This document shows positions 35,689-45,108 of a stretch of DNA of 64,000 nucleotides, piece by piece. The DNA lies in contig CAWINK010000020.1 of assembly GCA_963837445.1 (NCBI GenBank), forward strand, positions 1-64,000, given 5' to 3'. Below the pieces are notes generated by a model. It saw nothing but the letters and a program-made list of their open reading frames with translations, made no database searches and was not told the DNA's origin. A program made the position numbers and the translations under genes. This DNA is from JACVRW01 sp963837445 (GTDB taxonomy: Bacteria > Actinomycetota > Thermoleophilia > Solirubrobacterales > Thermoleophilaceae). Numbering within the stretch: position 1 is the stretch's first letter; each line of letters opens with the position of its first letter.

Positions 35689-37592
35689 GGGATCTCCGGG
35701 GTGGTGGTCGGGGGCGGCTCGGTCACCTCGAGCACCCCGATCACGATCACTACCTCGCGCCCCTCGTCCACCTGCGTCCCCGAGCCGGGCCGCTGCTCCA
35801 CCACCACGCCGTCCTGGTCCGGATCGGTGACGGTGCGTTCCTGGGTGACCGGCTCGAGTCCGGCGGACCTGAGCCGCGAGCTCGCGCTGCGCTCGCTCAG
35901 CCCGATCACGTCCGGCACGTCCACCTGCGGCGTTCCGGTCGAGACCGTGATCGTGACGGTCTCTCCCCGCGCAAGCTCGGTCCCGGCGGCCGGGCTCTGG
36001 GAGATCACGTCGCCCTCCGGCTCGTCGGACTCCTGCTCGGTCACCGATACCCCAAGCCCCTCGTCGCGGAGTCGCGACTCGGCGGAGTCGCGTGACAGGC
36101 CCGTGACATCCGGCACGGTTATCTGCTCGGGCCCGGAGCTCACGAACAGGCGCACGCGGGTGCCCCTCGTGACCTTGGTGGCCTCCCGCGGCAGCGTGCG
36201 GATCGCCAGATCCTCCTTCACCTTGTCGGAGAACTCCCGGTCGATCGTCACTTCGAGACCAGCGTCCTCGAGCTCCTCGATCGCCTGGCGCTGAGGCAGG
36301 CCGGCGATCGCGGGCACGAGCACATCGCCGGGTCCGCGCGACACCTCGAGCGTCACGGTCGAGCCCTCGTCAGCCTGCTCGCCGGGATTCGGGTCCTGGT
36401 CAACCACCTGGTCGAAGGGCTGGGCGCTGCGCACGCGCTCGGTGTCCACCTCGAAGCCTGCGCGCTCCAGCACTGCACGCGCCGTCACGAGCTGCTCGCC
36501 CGTGACCCTCGGCACGTCCTTCTTCTCGGCGGTGAGCGCGCCGCTCAGGACCACGTACAGAAGGGCGGCGACCAGGGCCAGGGTGAGCAGTCCGATCGTG
36601 AACCACGGCCAGCGCGATTCCCTCGGTTCGGGGCGCGGGCCGGCGACAGGCGCGAGCACGGGCTCCGGCGCACCCGCCGCCTGCGTGGCCGCCGTGGCGT
36701 CGTCGGCCGGCATCGGGATCGGCGCGAACGCCGCGGTGTCCTGGCCGCCGTTGTGGCCGGCCTCGATCTGCGCACGGGCAGCCTCGAGCGCCGCGGCAAG
36801 ATCCTCGGCGGACTGCCAGCGCTGGGCCGGGTCCTTCGCCAGCGCGGCCATCACGACCGCCTCCAACGCGGGGTGCACGTCCGGGCGCCACTGCGAGATC
36901 GGCGCCGGCTGCTCCGACAGGTGCTTGAGCGCCACGGCCACCGCGCTGTCGCCCTCGAAGGGCAGCCGCCCGGCGAGCATCTCGTACAGCATCACGCCGA
37001 TCGAATAGATGTCGGACGTGGCCGTGACGGCGTGCCCCTGCGCCTGCTCCGGCGACAGGTACTGCGCGGTGCCCATGATCGAACCCGTCTCGGTCATCTC
37101 GGAGGCGCCTGCGCGCGCGATGCCGAAGTCAGTGACCTTGGCGTGACCGAGGTCGTCGACGATCACGTTGTGCGGCTTGAAGTCACGGTGAATCACGCCG
37201 TGGCGGTGAGCGAACGCCGCCGCCTCGAGGATCTGCGTGCCGATGTCGATCACACGGTCCTGGGACACCGGCGCCTCGGCGGTCACGATGTCCTTGAGGG
37301 TCCGGCCCGTGAGGTACTCCATCGCGATGTAGTAGGTGCCCTCGTGCTCGCCGCGGTCGAAGACGCCCACCACGTTCGGGTGGTTGAGGCCGGCGGCCGA
37401 CTTCGCCTCGCGGCGGAAGCGCTCGACGAACTCCTGGTCCTGCGCGAAGCGGCGGTGCAGGACCTTGATCGCGACCTGGCGGCCGAGGTGGCTGTCCTCG
37501 GCGCAGTAGACGTCGGCCATGCCGCCGGAGCCAATCCGGCGCAGGATCCGATAGCGCCCGTCGACGAGCGTGTTGCCCGCCACCTCCGTCAT
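35685..37592 (-). CDS. pknB: PASTA-domain Ser/Thr protein kinase (PknB/StkP type)
   Basis: The 635-residue protein has an N-terminal kinase domain (about 12-275: GSGGMADVY, VAIKVL, VIHRDFKPHNVIV, DFGIAR). TM helix about 331-351 is followed by four PASTA repeats (about 360-625) and a Pro/Thr tail. PASTA kinases bind muropeptides or lipid II outside and phosphorylate division and wall-synthesis proteins inside. The catalytic loop has Phe in HRDFKPHN. Start ATG overlaps the PBP stop (ATGA); an upstream in-frame ATG lies inside the PBP gene and is rejected. Confidence 0.95.
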   Translation of the reverse strand: MTEVAGNTLVDGRYRILRRIGSGGMADVYCAEDSHLGRQVAIKVLHRRFAQDQEFVERFRREAKSAAGLNHPNVVGVFDRGEHEGTYYIAMEYLTGRTLKDIVTAEAPVSQDRVIDIGTQILEAAAFAHRHGVIHRDFKPHNVIVDDLGHAKVTDFGIARAGASEMTETGSIMGTAQYLSPEQAQGHAVTATSDIYSIGVMLYEMLAGRLPFEGDSAVAVALKHLSEQPAPISQWRPDVHPALEAVVMAALAKDPAQRWQSAEDLAAALEAARAQIEAGHNGGQDTAAFAPIPMPADDATAATQAAGAPEPVLAPVAGPRPEPRESRWPWFTIGLLTLALVAALLYVVLSGALTAEKKDVPRVTGEQLVTARAVLERAGFEVDTERVRSAQPFDQVVDQDPNPGEQADEGSTVTLEVSRGPGDVLVPAIAGLPQRQAIEELEDAGLEVTIDREFSDKVKEDLAIRTLPREATKVTRGTRVRLFVSSGPEQITVPDVTGLSRDSAESRLRDEGLGVSVTEQESDEPEGDVISQSPAAGTELARGETVTITVSTGTPQVDVPDVIGLSERSASSRLRSAGLEPVTQERTVTDPDQDGVVVEQRPGSGTQVDEGREVVIVIGVLEVTEPPPTTTPEIP

Positions 37593-39040
37593 CCGCCGCC
37601 CCCGCCGAGGAGGGCCTCGAACACGGACTTGGCGATCGGCGCCGCGACGGTGCCGCCCTGCCCGGTGGTGCGCTCCACCGTCACCGCGATGGCAATGCGG
37701 GGATCCTCGACGGGCGCGAAGGCGATGAACCACGGCTGCGTGAACTCGCGGTTGGCGCCGACCTCGGCGGTGCCCGTCTTGCCGGCCACGCGGATCCCCG
37801 CCAGCGCACCGGCGGTGCCGGTGCCCTCCTCGACCACGCGGCTCATCATCGCGGTGAGCTGCTCGGCGGTCTCGGGCTTCATCACCTCGGCCTGGAGGTC
37901 CGGCTCGATGCGCTCCTGCACGCGCCCGTCCTTCTGCACGATCCGATCAACGAGGCGTGGCTTCATGAGCCGGCCCTTGTTGGCCACCGCCGCGGCCACG
38001 AGAGCCATCTGCATCGGGGTGGTGTCGAGGGCGCCCTCGGCGCCGCCCTGCCCGATCCCGACGCGACCGACATCGAAGCCATCCTCCACATAGTCGACCC
38101 CGTTGCGGCGAATCCCGCTCGGGATCATCTGGAAGCCGGGATAGTCGAGCTGCGGATCCTCGAAGAAGCCGAAGCGCTTCATGTACTCCACGAGCGTCTC
38201 GGCGCCCACACGCTCGCCCACCTGGGCGAAGACCGTGTTCACCGAGTTCGTGAGCGCGTCGGTGAACGAGATCTGCCCGAAGCTCTGCCCGCCGGAGTTC
38301 TCGAGCGGCGCGCCGCTGATGGTCTTCGGCGAGGAGCCGTCGATGACGGTGCTCGGCGTGACCTCGCCGGTGTCGAGCGCCGCGGTGGCGGTAACCACCT
38401 TGAAGGTCGAGCCCGGCTGGTACAGCTCCTGGGTCGTGCGGTTCAGGAAGGGCTGATTCGGGTCCGTGTTGATGCGCCGGAACGCGGACGGGATCGCGTT
38501 CGGGTCGTACTCCGGGATCGACACCATCACGCGCACCTTGCCGGTCTGCGGCTCGAGCGCCACCACCGCGCCCTTGCGCCCGGCGAGCCCGTTGATTGCC
38601 GCCTCCGTGCCGGCCACGTCGAGGTTCGTGACCACGTCGTTCCCCTCGCGGTCGCGGCTCTCGAGGCCGGACAGGATCGTGGCGAACTCGTCCTCGTCGC
38701 CGGTCAGCTCGTCGTTGCGGTACAGCTCGATTCCCCGCCTGCCGTTGGTGATGAACGAGTAGCCGACCGGATGGGCGAAGGCGCCGCCCGTGGGGTAGCC
38801 GCGGGTGTAGGTGCGGTTCTCGCCGCGCCCCTCGCCGACACTGCGCGCAAGCACGGTGCGGCCGTTCGAGGCGAGAATCAGCCCCCGCGGGACCTTCTGC
38901 TCCTCGATCAGCGGCCGCCGGTTGGCGGGGTTGTCCGCGAGCGACTCGGCCTCGAAGACGGTCCAGCGCGACGTGAAGATCACCAGCACCCCGAACAGCA
39001 CCGTGAACAGGCCGAACAGCTGGACGATCTGGCGGTTCAC
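37589..39040 (-). CDS. pbpA: Penicillin-binding protein 2 (class B transpeptidase, PbpA-like)
   Basis: The 483-residue protein has an N-terminal TM anchor (about 8-26), a pedestal domain with PRGLILASNGRTVLARS, and a transpeptidase domain with SxxK (STFK, about 210), SxN (SVN, about 266) and KTG (KTGTAE, about 420). It cross-links peptidoglycan with its partner RodA/FtsW, encoded immediately upstream with a 4-bp overlap. Start GTG. The C-terminus is a Gly-rich tail. Confidence 0.96.
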   Translation of the reverse strand: MNRQIVQLFGLFTVLFGVLVIFTSRWTVFEAESLADNPANRRPLIEEQKVPRGLILASNGRTVLARSVGEGRGENRTYTRGYPTGGAFAHPVGYSFITNGRRGIELYRNDELTGDEDEFATILSGLESRDREGNDVVTNLDVAGTEAAINGLAGRKGAVVALEPQTGKVRVMVSIPEYDPNAIPSAFRRINTDPNQPFLNRTTQELYQPGSTFKVVTATAALDTGEVTPSTVIDGSSPKTISGAPLENSGGQSFGQISFTDALTNSVNTVFAQVGERVGAETLVEYMKRFGFFEDPQLDYPGFQMIPSGIRRNGVDYVEDGFDVGRVGIGQGGAEGALDTTPMQMALVAAAVANKGRLMKPRLVDRIVQKDGRVQERIEPDLQAEVMKPETAEQLTAMMSRVVEEGTGTAGALAGIRVAGKTGTAEVGANREFTQPWFIAFAPVEDPRIAIAVTVERTTGQGGTVAAPIAKSVFEALLGGGGG

Positions 39041-40479
39041 ACGATCCCTCCGCGACGCCTTGCCTCGGAGCGCGCGTGATCGGACACGATCAGAAGCAGC
39101 GCGAGCAGCACCATGTTCGCGACGATCGAGCTGCCGCCGTAGGACACGAACGGGAGCGTCACGCCGGTGAGCGGGATCACGCGCGTGACTCCGCCGACGA
39201 TCACGAAAACCTGGATCGCCAGCACGGCGGTGAGCCCCGTGGCCAGCAGCTTCGAGAAGCCGTCAGCGCCCGAGAGCGCGGTGCGCAGTCCGCGGTATAC
39301 GAACAGCAGGTACGCGCCGATCAGGCCCGCCGCGCCGAACAGGCCGGCCTCGTTCACCAGCACGGCATAGATCAGGTCGGTGTGCGCGGCGGGCAGGATC
39401 GACGCGCCGCCGGGTAAGTCGAGCAGCGCCTGGCCGAAGCCCTGCCCGAACAGGCCGCCGTCGGCCTGCGCGAACAGTGACTGAGCGAGCTGGTAGCCCT
39501 CCCTGTCGACCACGCCCTGCTTGAACGGATCGAGCCAGGTGTCCACGCGCTCCTGGACGTGCGCGATGTTCCGCGACAGGAAGAAGGCGCCGCCGAAGAA
39601 CATCGTCGAGCCCACGCCGATCAGGGAGAGCCGGCCGGTGGCCACGTAGAGCAGGGCGAGGAAGCCGCCGAAGAACATCAACGAGCTGCCCAGGTCGCGG
39701 ATCAGGATCAGCATCACCATCGCAAGCCCCCACACGAGCAGCAGCGGGCCGAAGTGCTTCGGCGAGGGCCGGTCGCGCAGCACGGCCGCGAACGACAGCG
39801 TGAACACGGCCAGCAGCACCGAGCCCGCCACGCCGAGGCCGAAGACGGCGATCGCAAGCAGGGTGAGCGCCACCGGGATGCCCCAGAGCAGGATCTGGCG
39901 CTGATAGGGCAGCGGCCTCAGCCGTGGGCGCACCAGGATGTCGCCCGTCTCGCGCAGGTAGCTCGCGAGGAAGATGACGATCCCGAGCTTGGCGAACTCG
40001 GCCGGCTGGAACTGGATCGGACCGACCTTGATGGCGAGGTAGGCCCCGTTCACCTGCTCTCCGATGCCGGGCAGCCGCGGGATCAGGAGCAGTCCGATGC
40101 TCGCCGCCGCGATCAGGTAGCGGTAGCGCTCGAGGACATGGTGGTCTTCGACCAGCAGGATGGTGATGGAGAAGAAGGCGAGCCCGACGACGAACCACTG
40201 GGCCTGCTCGCGCGCCAGCTCGGCGTCGATCCTGTAGATCAGCACGAGCCCGATCCCGGCGAGGGCGGCCGCGAGCGGGAACATGTATGGGTCGGCGTCC
40301 GGCAGGCGCGCCCTGATGAACAGGTGCGCCAGCACGCACAGGCCGAGGAAGAACGCGCCGTAGGTGAGCGTCGCGTCGGAGACGTTCTCGGTCCGCGTGG
40401 CGATGACCGCCGCGAACCCGGCTGCCACCAGGAGCGACACCGGCAGAAGCCCGAACAGCTCACGCGTGCGTGCGGACAT
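39037..40479 (-). CDS. rodA: FtsW/RodA/SpoVE family peptidoglycan glycosyltransferase
   Basis: The 480-residue SEDS protein has about 12 TM helices and conserved motifs KVGPIQFQPAEFAKLGIVIF, RDLGSSLMFFGGFL, the catalytic-loop region around ERVDTWLDPF, and LPFVSYGGSSIVANMVLL. It polymerises lipid II with the partner PBP. The ATG shares one base with the phosphatase stop (TGATG). A longer upstream frame is a shadow of the phosphatase gene. Confidence 0.96.
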   Translation of the reverse strand: MSARTRELFGLLPVSLLVAAGFAAVIATRTENVSDATLTYGAFFLGLCVLAHLFIRARLPDADPYMFPLAAALAGIGLVLIYRIDAELAREQAQWFVVGLAFFSITILLVEDHHVLERYRYLIAAASIGLLLIPRLPGIGEQVNGAYLAIKVGPIQFQPAEFAKLGIVIFLASYLRETGDILVRPRLRPLPYQRQILLWGIPVALTLLAIAVFGLGVAGSVLLAVFTLSFAAVLRDRPSPKHFGPLLLVWGLAMVMLILIRDLGSSLMFFGGFLALLYVATGRLSLIGVGSTMFFGGAFFLSRNIAHVQERVDTWLDPFKQGVVDREGYQLAQSLFAQADGGLFGQGFGQALLDLPGGASILPAAHTDLIYAVLVNEAGLFGAAGLIGAYLLFVYRGLRTALSGADGFSKLLATGLTAVLAIQVFVIVGGVTRVIPLTGVTLPFVSYGGSSIVANMVLLALLLIVSDHARSEARRRGGIV

Positions 40480-41768
40480 CAGTTGCCCGCCCCGCCCGCC
40501 TCGAGCTGGCCGCGCTCGAGCGCGCGCACCAGGTCCACCGCGTCGTCGCGGCTGCGCCACTCGTGATCGAGAACGCGCCTGCGACGCGCAGCCGGGATGG
40601 CGCGCGCGGGCATACCGCTCCCGTAGTCCTCCTCGTACAGGTTGATCCCGAGCGGGAGCTCGTAGGGGAGGCCCTTGTAGACGGTGACCAGACCCGCGTC
40701 GTTGGTCCCGATGAAGTACACCTGACGGCTGAGCGCGTAGAAGCCGGCGATCACCGCGCCCACGAGCAGGAGCGCCACCGCGACCCCCGCCGCGCGGCGC
40801 CCTCGGCGGCGCCGGCGGGGCGCGCGCTCGGTTGGTGCGGGCGCCGGAGTCCTCGGAGCCGGCGGGCGCACGACCGTGGCGTCCGCGGGTGCGTCGCCGA
40901 GCGCTGTGAGCGGCTCCTCCTCGCCCTCCGCGGTCTCAGCAGCGGCCGGCGCGGGCGCGGCGGCCTCGATGTCCGCGGCCGTGATCCCGCCCGCGATCGT
41001 GTCCTCGTCCGCCGGCGCGGGCGCGGCGGGAGCCGCGGACTCGGCGGCCTCACCCTCGCCGAGGCGGAACAGGATCACGGTGATGTTGTCCTTGCCACCG
41101 CTCTGGTTCGCCGCCCGCACGAGCTCCTCCGCCGCGTCGTCGAGCGAGCCGGCCGAACGCAGGATCGCGCCCACCTCGTCGTCCGAGACCATCGACGTGA
41201 GCCCATCCGAGCAGATCAGGAACAGGTCGCCGTCACGTCCCGCGAGCGTGTAGGTGTCCACCTCGACGTCCGGCTCGGGGCCCAGCGCCCGGGTGATGAT
41301 CGACCGCTGCGGATGGTGTTCCGCCGCCTCCGGCGTGATCTGGCCGCTGCGCTCGAGCTCGGCGACGAGCGAGTGGTCGCGCGTGAGCTGCTCGAGCTCG
41401 CCGGCGCGCAGGCGGTAGGCGCGGCTGTCGCCCACGTGGGCGAAGCTCACCTCGTCGCCGTGCAGCTTGGCCAGGGTGAGCGTGGTGCCCATCCCCCGGC
41501 GCGACTCGTCGGCCACGGCGAGGTCGTAGATGCGCCGGTTGGCCCGGCGGACGATGTCCGCGAGCTGTGCCTCGATCGGCTCGCCCGACTCCGTGGCACC
41601 CTCCACGGCCTCCACGGCCACCGCCGAGGCCACCTCGCCGGCCTTCGCCCCGCCCATGCCGTCCGCCACGGCGAACAGGGGCGGACTCACCACGAGCGAG
41701 TCCTCGTTTGCGCTGCGCTGGCGGCCGACGTCGGTGCGGCCGGCCTGGTCGATGATGCGGAGGGCCAC
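40479..41768 (-). CDS. pstP: PP2C-family Ser/Thr phosphatase with TM anchor (PstP-like)
   Basis: The 429-residue protein has an N-terminal PP2C domain (about 1-235: GRQRSANEDS, FAVADGMGGAKAGE, VGDSRAYRL, LICSDGL, GGKDNITVILF). A long Ala/Pro/Glu linker, one TM helix (about 322-343) and a small outer domain of about 85 residues follow. It removes phosphates added by PASTA kinases. Start GTG. Gene order matches actinobacterial fhaA-fhaB-pstP-rodA-pbpA-pknB. Confidence 0.95.
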   Translation of the reverse strand: MALRIIDQAGRTDVGRQRSANEDSLVVSPPLFAVADGMGGAKAGEVASAVAVEAVEGATESGEPIEAQLADIVRRANRRIYDLAVADESRRGMGTTLTLAKLHGDEVSFAHVGDSRAYRLRAGELEQLTRDHSLVAELERSGQITPEAAEHHPQRSIITRALGPEPDVEVDTYTLAGRDGDLFLICSDGLTSMVSDDEVGAILRSAGSLDDAAEELVRAANQSGGKDNITVILFRLGEGEAAESAAPAAPAPADEDTIAGGITAADIEAAAPAPAAAETAEGEEEPLTALGDAPADATVVRPPAPRTPAPAPTERAPRRRRRGRRAAGVAVALLLVGAVIAGFYALSRQVYFIGTNDAGLVTVYKGLPYELPLGINLYEEDYGSGMPARAIPAARRRRVLDHEWRSRDDAVDLVRALERGQLEAGGAGN

Positions 41769-41778
41769 GGCTACCCCA

Positions 41779-42261
41779 CTACTCCTCGTAGCGGTATTCG
41801 CTGTCGCCTATGCGGATCGTGTCGGCCATCTTCAATCGCTCGGCGGTCTTCACCTGGCGGCCGTTCAGGTAGGTCCCGTTCGTGGAGCCCATGTCCTCCA
41901 GGTACATGAACTCGGCGCGCGGAAAGATGCGCGCGTGGGCTGACGACGCGAAGGCGTCGTCCACGCGAATGTCCGCGTTGTCGGAGCGGCCGAAGGTCGC
42001 ACCCTCGCCGACGTCGAAGGTGGTGCCCGGCTCGTGGCCCATCGCCGCGACCACGTGCAGCCGCGGGCTCACGCCGGCCCGCAGGTCGGGACCGCCGCGC
42101 TCGCGCCGCCGCGGGCCGGGCAGGTTCACCGGCTCGGCGGCCGCCGAGGTGCCCTCATAGCGAGCGAGGTCGCGCATGGCGCTGCGCACCACCCATAGAA
42201 GGAAGAGATAGAGGACGGCAAGGAAGCCGAACTTGAGCGCGACCGCGAGCGGTTCGTCCAT
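41779..42261 (-). CDS. fhaB: FHA-domain protein with N-terminal TM helix (FhaB/FipA-like)
   Basis: The 160-residue protein has a TM helix (about 8-27), a basic linker and a C-terminal FHA domain (about 75-160) with the phosphothreonine-binding residues in FGRSDNADIRVDDAFASSAHARI and GSTNGTYLNGRQV (key motifs GRS, SSAHA, TNGT). It docks phosphorylated kinase or division proteins at the membrane. It is separated by 3 bp from the upstream FHA gene. Confidence 0.94.
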   Translation of the reverse strand: MDEPLAVALKFGFLAVLYLFLLWVVRSAMRDLARYEGTSAAAEPVNLPGPRRRERGGPDLRAGVSPRLHVVAAMGHEPGTTFDVGEGATFGRSDNADIRVDDAFASSAHARIFPRAEFMYLEDMGSTNGTYLNGRQVKTAERLKMADTIRIGDSEYRYEE

Positions 42262-42264
42262 CGG

Positions 42265-43032
42265 CTAGTCGAGCTCGAAGGTCAGGTCCGTCACGCCGAT
42301 GGTGATCCGGTCGCCGGGTCGGAGGGCGGCCTGGTCCACGCGCTGGCCGTTGACCTTGATGCCGTTGGTCGACCCGAGGTCCATCACCTGCCACCCGCTC
42401 TCCTCGCGGCGGAGCTCCGCGTGACGCCGGGAGACGTTCGGATCCGCGAGCACGATGTCGGCCTCGCGGCTGCGGCCGACGACGACGTGGCTGCCGCTCA
42501 GCACGTTGCGGCGCCCCTCGCCCACGAGCAGCGCCTGGCGCCGGTCGAGCGCGGGGTCGAGCCGGCGCACCTCGCGATCCGGCGAGTAGACCATCGTATG
42601 CCCGAAGTCGCCGGCGGAGGGGGCCGGAGTGGCCGGCGCATCCGGTGCCTCCTCGTCCTCCGGCGCCGCCAGGAGCTGGGCCTGGATCCCGAACTCGCCG
42701 AGGTCGAGCCGCTCGTCGGTGTGGAACTCCACCTGGGGCCGGGTCGAGAGCGCGAACGACTCCTGGCGCGCGTGCTCGAGCAGGTAGTCCGACAGCTCCT
42801 TGCGGAGCGCGGGCTCGTAGCTCGCGAACTGCTCCCGGTCCTTCTCGGAGAGGAAGACGCGGTAGTGGTTCGGCACGTACACGCGCGAGACGGAGGCCAT
42901 CTGGTTGTCCTCCATCTCCTTGGCCAGCTTGTGGGCCAGCTCCACGGGCTGAACGCTCGTCTTGAAGGCACGGCCGAACGCGCCCTCCACGAGCCCGCCG
43001 AGCTTCGCCTCCAGGTTGCGCAACATGCTCAT
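42265..43032 (-). CDS. fhaA: DUF3662 and FHA domain protein (FhaA-like)
   Basis: The 255-residue protein has an N-terminal DUF3662 domain (about 1-115: LGGLVEGAFGRAFKTSVQPV, VYVPNHYRVFLS), a variable acidic linker and a C-terminal FHA domain (about 170-255: VVVGRSREADIVL, NVSRRHAELR, GSTNGIKVNGQRV). In mycobacteria FhaA binds phosphorylated MviN and controls lipid II export; the same is inferred here. The ATG at 43032 follows a GGGGCGAG site; a second ATG two codons on is possible. Confidence 0.94.
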   Translation of the reverse strand: MSMLRNLEAKLGGLVEGAFGRAFKTSVQPVELAHKLAKEMEDNQMASVSRVYVPNHYRVFLSEKDREQFASYEPALRKELSDYLLEHARQESFALSTRPQVEFHTDERLDLGEFGIQAQLLAAPEDEEAPDAPATPAPSAGDFGHTMVYSPDREVRRLDPALDRRQALLVGEGRRNVLSGSHVVVGRSREADIVLADPNVSRRHAELRREESGWQVMDLGSTNGIKVNGQRVDQAALRPGDRITIGVTDLTFELD

Positions 43033-43051
43033 CTCGCCCCGCAGAGTAGTC

Positions 43052-44920
43052 CTAAGCCGTCGTGACACGCGGCGTACGCCACGGCTCCTCCGCGGAGGTC
43101 GTGCGCGAGACCACAAGCACCAGGAGAGCCGCGAGGATGCTGCCCGCCACGGCGCCGCGCGCGTGATCCAGCGCCACGTCGGCGGCGAGGGCGTCGCCCA
43201 GCGCCACGTGTGCCGCGATCAGGGCCGCGGCACAGAGAGCGGCGCCCACGAGGTCCACCGCAAGCCAGCGCCCCCGCACCACCACGGCGAGCGCGATCGA
43301 CACGGCGGCCCAGGCGAACACGGGTGCGAGCGCCGGGGTCGTGACGAGCGGCTGAAGGGCGTCCGCGGCCGCTGCGGAGATCGAGCCCTCCCAGTCTCCT
43401 CGCGCCAGCGTCCCGTCTGGAGAGCCGAACAAGAGCGCCTTCCCCGTGAGCGCCTCACCCAGTACCAGCCACCAGAGGCCGGCCGCGGCGAGGGCCGCAC
43501 GGCGGGCGGGCGTGGAGGCAAGCGCCGCGACTCCCACGAAGGCCGGCGCGAGCGCGATCGTGCCGAGCAGCGGGGCGAGCACGGGCACCGACCACAGCAG
43601 CCCTGCACGCGGAAGCAGCAACGGCACCGGCGCCGCGGCGGCGGCGAGCAGCAGCGCGGTGCCCTGGCAGTCCGCCTCGGGCGAGACGAGCCACGCGCAC
43701 AGGCCGATCACCGCGAGCAGCCAGCCGACACGCGGGAGCACCGCCGTCGCGACTGCCGCGATCCCGGCCGCGGCAAGCACCGAAAAGGAGGGGTCGGGAC
43801 CGAGACTCTCGAGGCACGCGAGCACGAGGCCGCCTGCGGCGAGGCCGGCGGCGGCGCGTTCTGGCAGCCGGACCCTCGGGCGGGCACCCTCGCGCGCGCC
43901 GGGGTACGGATCCAGCAATGTGGCGCCGGAGCGCCGCCACGGGAGCCTGCGGCGTCGCGACAGGCTCGGCAGCCCAACCCGCCTCAGCGTGGCCGGCTCG
44001 ACCAGGCCGCCCTCGTCGGTCAGCTCGGATTCCGCCGCCAGCAGGTCGGCACGCAGCGTCGCGGGAGCCGGGCGGCGGGCGGGATCGATGTCGAGCGCCT
44101 CGTCCACGGCGTCGCAGAGCTCGAGCGGCAGGTCGCGCCGCAGAGCTGCCAACGAGGGCAGCGGGCGGCCGAGACGCCGCGCGGTGGCGGCGGGCCCGCC
44201 CGCGCGCACCGGGTTCGTGCCCGTCCATCCCTCGTAGAGGGTGAGCGCAAGCGAGTAGACGTCGCAGGCAGGGGTCACGCGCGCGCCGTCGGCCTGCTCC
44301 GGGGCCATGTAGGCGAGCGTGCCCACAACATCGCCGGTGCGCGTGAGCGGATCCCCACTCGTCACGTGCGCCACGCCGAAGTCGGCGAGCTTGGCGAATC
44401 CGGCCCCCGCGGCGGGCTCGGCCAGCACCATCACGTTCTGGGGCTTGACGTCGCGGTGGATCACCCCGCGCGCGTGCGCGTGCTCCAGGGCCTCGCAGAG
44501 CGCGATTCCGATTCGAGCCACGTCGCGGTCGGCGATCGCGCGGGCCTGCACGAGCTCCGCGAGGGTTCGGCCCCGAACGAGCTCTGAGACCAGGTACACG
44601 TCGTGCTCGTCAGAGGCCAGCTCGTAAATGGCCACGATGCCCGGGTGATTCAGCCTGGCAGCGGCCCGCGCCTCCCTCTCGACCCGCTCGCCGGCCCCGC
44701 CGTCACGCGGAATCGCCTTGACGGCGACCTCGCGCTCGAGCTTTTCGTCCCATGCGAGCCAAACCACCCCGAAACCACCGGCCCCGAGACGGCGCTCCAG
44801 CCGGTACCGGCCCAGGATCAGACGGGCCCCAGCGCTGTCTGTGAGCCTTTGTGTAGGGTCCGAGCCGCCCAACGGCAGTGTGCGGGGCTCGTCCGTGAAG
44901 CCTGTCTCGGAACGTCTCAT
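43052..44920 (-). CDS. Ser/Thr protein kinase with polytopic C-terminal membrane domain
   Basis: The 622-residue protein has a cytoplasmic kinase domain (about 38-300: LGAGGFGVVW, VAVKAIP, VIHRDVKPQNVMV, DFGVAH, GTLAYMAPEQ). The C-terminal 270 residues contain 8-10 hydrophobic helices without a recognised fold. There are no PASTA repeats. It lies 19 bp upstream of fhaA, so it is the first gene of the kinase/FHA/wall operon. In mycobacteria this position is unoccupied or held by other genes; its signal input may be membrane-embedded. Confidence 0.92.
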   Translation of the reverse strand: MRRSETGFTDEPRTLPLGGSDPTQRLTDSAGARLILGRYRLERRLGAGGFGVVWLAWDEKLEREVAVKAIPRDGGAGERVEREARAAARLNHPGIVAIYELASDEHDVYLVSELVRGRTLAELVQARAIADRDVARIGIALCEALEHAHARGVIHRDVKPQNVMVLAEPAAGAGFAKLADFGVAHVTSGDPLTRTGDVVGTLAYMAPEQADGARVTPACDVYSLALTLYEGWTGTNPVRAGGPAATARRLGRPLPSLAALRRDLPLELCDAVDEALDIDPARRPAPATLRADLLAAESELTDEGGLVEPATLRRVGLPSLSRRRRLPWRRSGATLLDPYPGAREGARPRVRLPERAAAGLAAGGLVLACLESLGPDPSFSVLAAAGIAAVATAVLPRVGWLLAVIGLCAWLVSPEADCQGTALLLAAAAAPVPLLLPRAGLLWSVPVLAPLLGTIALAPAFVGVAALASTPARRAALAAAGLWWLVLGEALTGKALLFGSPDGTLARGDWEGSISAAAADALQPLVTTPALAPVFAWAAVSIALAVVVRGRWLAVDLVGAALCAAALIAAHVALGDALAADVALDHARGAVAGSILAALLVLVVSRTTSAEEPWRTPRVTTA

Positions 44921-45108
44921 CCCAGTTTCGTGTTCGGGTTACGGAGAGCGCGTCCTGCCCCCCGTGCATACTCTCACCGACCGAAGCGCCAGAGGCGCCC
45001 CCAGCGCTAGGAGCGATTCTCCTGTCCTTCCTCGACGAACCGGACGAGCCCGAACGCCGCCCGCGCCGCCGGCCACCGGGCGGTCCTTCAACGGACCGCC
45101 AGACGCTC
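44921..45108. other. Divergent intergenic region
   Basis: This 188-bp gap separates the kinase operon (minus) from the CARDB-like gene (plus). It should hold both promoters. A GTGCATACTCTC stretch at 44963-44974 contains TACTCT as a candidate -10, but it is far from either start. The right half is rich in CCGCC and GGACG and shows no convincing hairpin or gene. Confidence 0.4.
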
